Positions 58,499 through 64,000 of a DNA stretch of 64,000 nucleotides are shown here, in pieces. Origin of the DNA: Candidatus Nitrotoga arctica (GTDB lineage Bacteria; Pseudomonadota; Gammaproteobacteria; Burkholderiales; Gallionellaceae); assembly GCF_918378365.1 (NCBI RefSeq), contig NZ_OU912926.1:806001-870000 (forward strand), given 5' to 3'. The notes under the pieces were generated by a model, which was not told the DNA's origin, searched no databases, and was given only the letters and a program-made list of their open reading frames with translations. How positions within the stretch are numbered: position 1 is the stretch's first letter; each line of letters starts with the position of its first letter. The position numbers and the translations under genes were made by a program.

Positions 58499-59602
58499 TC
58501 ATGCTTGATTGGTCTTCGTCAGCGCTTCGCTTTTTGAGGCGATGCAGTACATCAGATCACTCCATGACTTAGCGAATGTTTCGGTGCCCTCGCGCTGGAG
58601 GCCGGCGGCAAGCGCCTCATCGTTGACGCCCTCGTGGGTGAATTCCTCGATGATAGCTTCCACCATTTCGGCATGAACCTCATCAAACGGTAAAACGTTA
58701 TTTACTTTGCCGTGCTCGGCGAAGGCGAGCAGTGTCTTTTCCGGGATGGTATTGACCGTATCCGGCGCAGCGAGCGCTTCGACGTAAAGGGTGTCCGAGG
58801 CTGCGGGATCCTTGGTGCCGGTGCTGGCCCACAGCAAGCGTTGCGGTTGAGCCCCGAAATCGGCCAGTTTCTGCCAACGCCTGGATGCCAGCAGATCGCG
58901 GTAGGCTTTGTAGGCGCGCATGGCGATGGCGATGCCAAGACGGTTGTTGCGGAACTCGCCCTGCGCTTTCTCCTTGACGGCCACGTCCCAGCGACTGACG
59001 AAAATCGATGCCACGGAAGCGACCTTCGGATCCAGACCAGCGGCGATGCGCCGCTCGATGCCGCGCATATATGCTTCGGCCGCCGCAATGTAATGCTCGC
59101 GGGAGAACAGCAACGTGACATTTATCGGCACGCCCGCGAAGATCGATTCCTCGATCGCGTGAATGCCTGCGCGGGTACCTGGGATCTTGATGAAAAGATT
59201 GGGACGTTGCGCACGCGCATGCAGTTGCGCCGCCGCCTTTATGGTGCCAGCGGTGTCGTCCGCGAGCAGGGGCGATACCTCCAGCGACACCCAGCCGTCA
59301 ATTCCACCAGTGGCGTCGTGGATCGGCCGGAAAAGATCAGCTGCCTGAATCAAATCATCCAACGCAAGCTCAAAGAACAACGCCTCGCCCGATTTGCCGG
59401 CAAGCGTTTTTTGGCGGATCGCGTCATCGTAGAAATCACCATTTTTGATGGCGTGATCGAAGATCGTGGGATTGGAGGTCAGTCCTGTCACCGCATACTC
59501 CCTGATATAGCGGCTGAGTGTGCCGCTCGTCAGCAGCTCACGCGTGATGTTGTCGAGCCAGAGGTTTTGGCCCAGATCGTGCAGTTGTTGTGTGGCGTTC
59601 AT
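58499..59602 (-). CDS. tal: Transaldolase
   Basis: Transaldolase exchanges a dihydroxyacetone unit in the pentose phosphate pathway. The 367-residue product is of the longer TalC/TAL-PGI type: VTGLTSNPTIFDHAIKNG near the N-terminus, GGIDGWVSLEVSPLLADD, the Schiff-base Lys in NLFIKIPGTRAG and SIFVSRWDVAVKEK. Its start ATG 59602 follows AGGAGCTATC. It is intact between the broken HAD gene and glgX. Confidence 0.95.
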   Translation of the reverse strand: MNATQQLHDLGQNLWLDNITRELLTSGTLSRYIREYAVTGLTSNPTIFDHAIKNGDFYDDAIRQKTLAGKSGEALFFELALDDLIQAADLFRPIHDATGGIDGWVSLEVSPLLADDTAGTIKAAAQLHARAQRPNLFIKIPGTRAGIHAIEESIFAGVPINVTLLFSREHYIAAAEAYMRGIERRIAAGLDPKVASVASIFVSRWDVAVKEKAQGEFRNNRLGIAIAMRAYKAYRDLLASRRWQKLADFGAQPQRLLWASTGTKDPAASDTLYVEALAAPDTVNTIPEKTLLAFAEHGKVNNVLPFDEVHAEMVEAIIEEFTHEGVNDEALAAGLQREGTETFAKSWSDLMYCIASKSEALTKTNQA

Positions 59603-59613
59603 GATAGCTCCTA

Positions 59614-60296
59614 TTATGTGAAGTCAGCATTGTGGATGCCGAGCAAGACGGGAAAATCGACATTGATCAACTCGCCGATACGGTCAATCGTTATGTCAGC
59701 CGGCGAATAGGTGGCGATATTGCTAGTGTCGAGCGCATAGTGTCCTTGGCGCGGGAAGACGGTTGTCAGACGATTACCCCAGACCTTTTTCATCGCCGCC
59801 AGAATACGCAGTTTGTCGTCCACCATGACGTAATGGCGAGCAGGGTAACTCTGTTCGACATCATCGAGCATTTGCTCTTTGTGCAGGTAAATCAGCACCC
59901 GGCCCTCGACGGCCTCCCATAATCCAGATCGCTGTACCTTGCGCGGCTGGAACACCACATCGCCATCCGACAGAATCATCGTCGGTACCCAACTGCGATG
60001 AAATCGAGCGCGCCAGGGTACAAGCGCTCTGCAAACGGATAGTCCACCAGAAATGAAGACATCTTCAGCAAGCGCGGATCATTCATGGCACCAATACGGT
60101 AGCGCTGCAAGGCGCCCAGATAGTCCGCATAGCCGAGTTCAACACGCAGCGCTTCAAAAATTTCCCAATATCGATCCCGGCTCTCGTCACCAAACTCATG
60201 CGCAAGATGGTCGCTCAGGTCGGCTACGATGCAATCGTTATCGAGCAGCGTGTTGTCCACATCCAGCAGGAACACCACCTCGCTCACCAATGTCAT
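59614..60296 (-). pseudogene. HAD-family hydrolase gene with a frameshift
   Basis: ATG 60296 overlaps the end of the zwf remnant (ATGA). The first frame carries the HAD motif VVFLLDVDNTLLDND and runs to YPGALDFIAVGYRR before a stop at 59976. The second frame resumes with VILSDGD-type sequence (MILSDGDVVFQPRKVQRSGL), AVEGRVLIYLHKEQMLD and VMVDDKLRILAAMKKVWGN. A one-base shift near 59980-59990 therefore splits a gene of about 228 codons. The active-site Asp residues are in the first part and the C-terminal lobe is in the second. Confidence 0.8.
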
Positions 60297-61013
60297 TTTG
60301 CCGCCTTCACCGGTATCGGGTTGTGCCAGTTTCCGTCTGCCGCAATGAGCGCGTCGGCTTGTTTCGGCCCCCAACTGCCGGGCTTGTAGGGGTGAGCCCG
60401 GTGGTGCGTGTCAAGGACTGGATCGACCACCGCCCATGCGGCCTCAACCGCGTCCTCACGGGTGAAGAGCGCACCATTACCTGCCATGGCGTCACCCAAC
60501 AGCCGCTCGTAGGGTGTTTCCTTTTCCGGCTGTTCATTCCAGCAGGTAGAGCTCGCGCTGATCGCCGACGAACTCCCTGCCTGCACGCTTGAGGCGCGCG
60601 GCGAGGGCAACAGCAGAGTTGGGGGATATCCGGAAGCGCAGATAATTGGCACGCCCGGACACCGGTGCTGAATCGTCGAACAGCCTTTGTGGTGGCGGTT
60701 TCAACTCCACCAGGACTTCTGATGCTGTCGCAGCCAGACATTTGCCGGAACACAGGTATCACGGCACTCCCTCCCAGCGCCACGAGTCGATGAACAAACG
60801 CAGCGCGGAGAACGTCTCGACGTCCGATCCCTTCGCCACACCCGGCTCTTTCCGGTAACCGGCGTACTGGCCGCGCACCACGTCGTCTGGCTGCAGAGGG
60901 CGCATGGCCATCGCGTAAAGCGCCGGAAAGATCATCTTGTGGACGAGGTCGCCGGTCACGCCGAAGATCACCAGTGCATCAGACGGCATCGTGCATTTAT
61001 TGGTATTACCCAT
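60293..61013 (-). pseudogene. zwf: Glucose-6-phosphate dehydrogenase gene with a large internal deletion
   Basis: ATG 61013 begins the Rossmann start [22 protein letters not shown]. The sequence then jumps straight to the C-terminal region [20 protein letters not shown] and [20 protein letters not shown], so about 270 residues including the substrate and catalytic motifs are missing, in frame. A TGA follows at 60759-60761, where GVPWYLRSGKCL is expected (TGG to TGA), and a further frameshift lies near 60540 before PYERLLGDAMAGNGALFTRE and GSWGPKQADALIAADGN. Three separate lesions make this a clear pseudogene. Confidence 0.9.
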
Positions 61014-61682
61014 ATCAACACATCTCCTTGCTTCTTCTCAGTCTCGAACGCCAGAAGCTCAACAACTTATATTTATTCGGCGGCTGGACTGATAATCCTA
61101 CCATCTACATGGTAGCCAGGATAGAAACGATTGCTCGACAGTCAGCCACTTCATTACCTCCATAGCTGCTCCGATTACTTCCGGCTAAAGCGATTAAACC
61201 GGGTAGGATTTACACCCACTGGAACAACGCCACCTTTTTAGGGCGTGCACCCATTCAGGTCATTCGTGCCGCCCGAAAGTGGTCATCGGAACTTTGCGTT
61301 CAGGTCAATCTATTCAAGTCATCCAGTAGCAATACGGATGACAAGAAGCCTCCAATATGAAATGAGTCTGAAGGGTTATCGTATTTCCACCGAGGAATGA
61401 GTCTGAAATTGAACTTCTGAATCGGTCATTATGCGCAGCATGGGCGATCAATATGGAAGAAGCAGTGCGACACGAAGTCGCTTGTAACAGTTGTTTCCAC
61501 ATTGATAAGGAGGAAACCATCAGTGTCACCTGATAAATCTAAGAGCCTGAATAAAGAGCGGCCTCGACAATGCAGCGAAATGCCGCAAGGTGTGGGGTAT
61601 CAATCATGAGAGGCGTACCCTTCTGGTAGTTACATGCCGGGTCAGCGCTAGACATGAAGTCTTAACTTCTCCCATTAATTAA
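61014..61682. other. Intergenic stretch
   Basis: About 670 bp with no supported gene; a minus frame at 61314-61529 looks random. The promoter of the carbohydrate operon should lie at the left end. Confidence 0.45.
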
Positions 61683-61743
61683 GGGCACCTCTAAAATTCA
61701 CTGTCTCTGTAATCGAATTTGCTGTGTTTTGCGTTAATACTAA

Positions 61744-62586
61744 GAGCCTGTTCACGATCTTGCTGAAATCCGAGACAATGTCCGAATGCGCAAGAAAAAA
61801 TACCCAAGCGACATCAGCCGCGAGCAGTTCGAGCAAATTAGGCCCTTGCTGGAAGGGGCGCGCAAGCGTACCAAGCCCCGCACGGTGGACTTATATGAGG
61901 TCTGGAGCGCGGTACTGTACCTGCTCAAGAGCGGCTGCCAGTGGCGAATGCTACCGAGGGAGTTTCCGAAATGGCGCACGGTGCACTCCTACTTTGCCAA
62001 GTGGAGTGAGCAGGACGAGGAAGGAATGAGCCTGCTGGAGCGGGCGTTAAAAAAATCAGGTTGGCGTGGCCCGTACGAGACAGGGGCGCAACGCACAGCC
62101 GACGCTATTGATTGTGGACGCGCAGAGCGTGAAAAACACGGACACGGCGGGTCAGAAGAGTTATGACGCAGGCAAGAAGATCTCTGGAATCAAGCGCCAC
62201 ATTGCGGTGGATACCCAAGGACTACCGCATGCAGTTGCGGTGACCACCGCTGAGGTCACTGATCGGAAAGGTATCTTGCAGGCGATGGCACGGTGCAAAC
62301 CAGGCCTTGCGCAGGTACAACGTATTCTGGCTGACGGTGGTTATGTAGGTCGACCATTTGCGTTGGCAGTCGATGAAATACTGGGGGCATCGGTGCAGAT
62401 CGCCAAGCGCAACGAACTGCACACCTTCGCCGTCATCCCAAAGCGTTGGGTGGTTGAGCGCAGCTTCGCCTGGTTGGAGAAATGCAGACGGCTATGGAAG
62501 AACTGCGAACGCAAACTCAATACCAGCCTGCAATTCATCCACCTTGCCTTCCTGGTTCTGCTGCTGCGAAGATCGTGAACAGGCTC
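61744..62586 (+). mobile_element. Inner IS5-family (IS427-type) element, 843 bp
   Basis: Perfect terminal repeats GAGCCTGTTCACGATCTT and its inverse AAGATCGTGAACAGGCTC bound the element. TAA flanks both sides (61741-61743 and 62587-62589) as target duplication. It interrupts the leader of the outer element. Confidence 0.92.
61786..62578 (+). CDS. IS5-family transposase in two overlapping frames
   Basis: The first frame (61786-62166) encodes the DUF4096-type N-terminus (SREQFEQIRPLLEGARKR, VWSAVLYLLKSGCQWRMLP). The second (62066-62578) encodes the DDE part (LLIVDAQSVKNTD, ILADGGYVGRPFAL, WVVERSFAWLEKCRRLWKN). Both are open; fusion requires a frame change in the overlap, where a run of seven A's lies at 62049-62055. 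Going from the first to the second frame is a +1 step here, whereas programmed frameshifting in such elements is usually -1, so a one-base change in the run is also possible. Confidence 0.85.
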
Positions 62587-62616
62587 TAAGGATAAATACA
62601 GACAGGGTAGGCAAAC

Positions 62617-63677
62617 ATGCAAAGCAGCTTTTTCGACTTGGACAACCGGTACGCGCAGCTGAGTAAGTTGCGCGACCCACTGATTAAATTGAACCGAGTG
62701 ATCGATTGGGAGTTATTTCGTTCCACCCTGTTGACGATAGCCGAGAAGCCCCGCAAGAGCGCGGCGGGACGAAAACGGATAGACCGGGTGCTGCTATTCA
62801 AGATGCTGGTATTGCAGCGACTCTACAATTTAGCAGATGAAGCGCTGGGATTTCAAGTAAAAGACAGGCTATCATTCATGAGATTCCTTGGGCTGAGCCT
62901 CGCCGCTTCAGTGCCGGATGCAAAGACGATGTGGATATTCAGGAAGAGCTGAAAGAACACAAACTCACAGAGAAGCTGTTTGACCGATTCGACGAATGCC
63001 TACGCGCCCTGAATGTTGAATTGAAATCAGGGCAGATTGTAGATGTGACCTTTGTCATCGTTCCGATCCAGCGGAACAAGCGGGAAGAGAATGCACTCAT
63101 CAAGGAAGGTGCAATCCCCATAGAGTTGGGCAAAGAACCGCACAAGCTTGCGCAAAAAGATACGGACGCACGCTGGACCAAAAAGAATGGCGAAAGCATC
63201 TACGGGTACAAGGATCATGTCAACGTGGATCGTGACACCAAACTGATCACGGCGTGGGAAGACACTCCGGCACAAGTGCATGACAGCCAAGCTTTGGAGG
63301 CCGTGCTCCGCAGTCCGGAAGAAGGGGGGGCGGAAATTCATGCAGACAGCGCCTATCGGAGCGCGGAACAGGAAACCCGACTGATTGAGACTGGACACGT
63401 CAGCCAGATTAACGAGAAAGGGTCACGCGCCCACCCGTTATCGGACGAGCAAAAAACAGTTAACCGCACGAAATCAAAAATTCGTTCACGAGTGGAGCAT
63501 GTCTTTGGGGCGATGACCAACGAGATGGGCGACATTTGCATCCGCACCATTGGACGCGCACGAGCGCAAGTTCAGATTGGTTTGTTGAACCTGACTTACA
63601 ACATCAAGCGTGTGGCGTTTCTGATTCGCAAAAAGCATTGGAACTTCGACAGGGTTATTGCGCCTGCTGCAAGCTGA
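62617..63677 (+). pseudogene. Outer IS5-family transposase gene, frameshifted
   Basis: The first frame (62617-62952) reads LDNRYAQLSKLRDPLIKLNR, IDRVLLFKMLVLQRLYNLAD and DAKTMWIFRKS; the second (62931-63677) continues EELKEHKLTEKLFDRFDECL, VDVTFVIVPIQRNKREENAL, IHADSAYRSAEQETRL and SRVEHVFGAMTNEMG. A single base change near 62940 separates the frames of one ~350-residue IS5/IS1182-like DDE transposase. The first Asp of the triad (IVDVTFVI, where IVDATIV is usual) is present. Confidence 0.85.
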
Positions 63678-63898
63678 AGTGAGGAGAAAGACGTGAAACA
63701 ACTGGAGAATTAAGACATTCCGAGAAACAATCGTCATTGTTGCGTGAAAATTTATCGTCACGAAATGTGACGCGCTCCATTCATCAGAAATATTGGATTT
63801 TTAGAGATGCCCATATGTTATTTAAGCTGGCTGCTGAGGGGCATTTCTCCGCGATAGCGGCTTCGTTCAACTCGGCGGTCAACGCGGACGTTAGCGCA

Positions 63899-64000
63899 TC
63901 AATGATTGGGTTGGGGCAGTTCTGTCGTAATTAAGTTTTCGAGCTTGTATTTTTCGATGTACTTCAGAACGGTGGGTATCTCATTTACATCTTTAGCAAT
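63899..64000 (-). CDS. C-terminal end of an unidentified protein
   Basis: A minus-strand frame enters from the right edge and ends at TGA 63899-63901 with IAKDVNEIPTVLKYIEKYKL and ENLITTELPQPNH. The 33 visible residues do not identify a family. Confidence 0.45.
   Translation of the reverse strand: MAKDVNEIPTVLKYIEKYKLENLITTELPQPNH

Larger units (their letters stand above)
61683..63812 (+). mobile_element. IS5-family element interrupted by a second IS5-family element
   Basis: Left end GGGCACCTCTAAAA (61683) and right end inverse TTTTTAGAGATGCCC (to 63812) match except one base. Removing the insertion (61744-62586 plus a TAA repeat) leaves about 1.28 kb, a normal size. The transposase is frameshifted. 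Confidence 0.75.

Noticed and set aside
58712..59710. 332-codon plus-strand frame opposite tal
   Set aside because: It is the antisense shadow of the transaldolase gene, whose motifs are unambiguous.
63737..63934. 65-codon plus-strand frame after the outer IS5 element
   Set aside because: It spans the element's right inverted repeat and has no support as a gene.

Overview
The window looks like a chromosomal segment of a betaproteobacterium, probably of the Nitrosomonadales/Gallionella type. This is inferred from the housekeeping cluster bioD - ftsK - lolA - rarA - serS, the mltF gene beside a tRNA-Ser, the class of insertion sequences, and moderate GC content. No rRNA gene or other taxon-specific marker is present, so the assignment is tentative.

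Layout. (1) 1-4321: the 5' part of a large minus-strand gene for a Tc-toxin B-type (SpvB/TcdB) protein that runs off the left edge. (2) 4734-6047: a ~121-bp IS630-type MITE carrying a REP-like palindrome, split by an IS110-family element whose leader looks like a bridge RNA matching its own target. (3) 6126-8576: a broken membrane gene, a membrane-anchored unknown and a lipoprotein. (4) 9028-18101: conserved housekeeping genes, then tRNA-Ser(CGA). (5) 18356-21530: a lone 3' fragment of tRNA-Arg(ACG), a terminator, and about 3 kb with almost no coding content. (6) 21531-25715: a minus-strand operon of an M6-type metalloprotease with a Lys/Glu-rich region, a pre-ATP-grasp-like protein, a RimK-like ATP-grasp ligase and a small protein, preceded by a 44-codon ORF. 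(7) 25859-51623: about 25 kb bracketed by two nearly identical, same-orientation IS630 copies. It holds mostly exported proteins: a 14-repeat WD40 protein, a HET-C-like protein diverging from a zinc protease, a lipoprotein pair including a 1344-residue coiled-coil protein, and an operon of a lipoprotein hydrolase, a TPR-CHAT protease and a small protein. A decayed OLD-type ATPase and a replication module (RepA-like ATPase, AlpA-like regulator, iteron-like repeats) follow. (8) 51628-54433: two decayed transposase genes. (9) 54689-61013: a minus-strand carbohydrate operon zwf - HAD hydrolase - tal - glgX - malQ, of which zwf, the HAD gene and malQ are disrupted. (10) 61683-63812: an IS5-family element interrupted by a second IS5-family element, then the 3' end of one more minus-strand gene.

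How it fits together. A stable core (9-18 kb) is flanked by plastic DNA. The accessory stretch between the IS630 copies is dominated by signal peptides and lipoboxes, so its products would act in the envelope or outside the cell. The strongest candidates for little-described biology are the metalloprotease/ATP-grasp operon, the exported TPR-CHAT/hydrolase operon, and the IS110 bridge-RNA insertion in a REP palindrome. The carbohydrate operon shows stepwise loss of function: intact tal and glgX sit between genes carrying stops, a frameshift and a large internal deletion. All family assignments rest on motif recognition in translated sequence; no database search was run.
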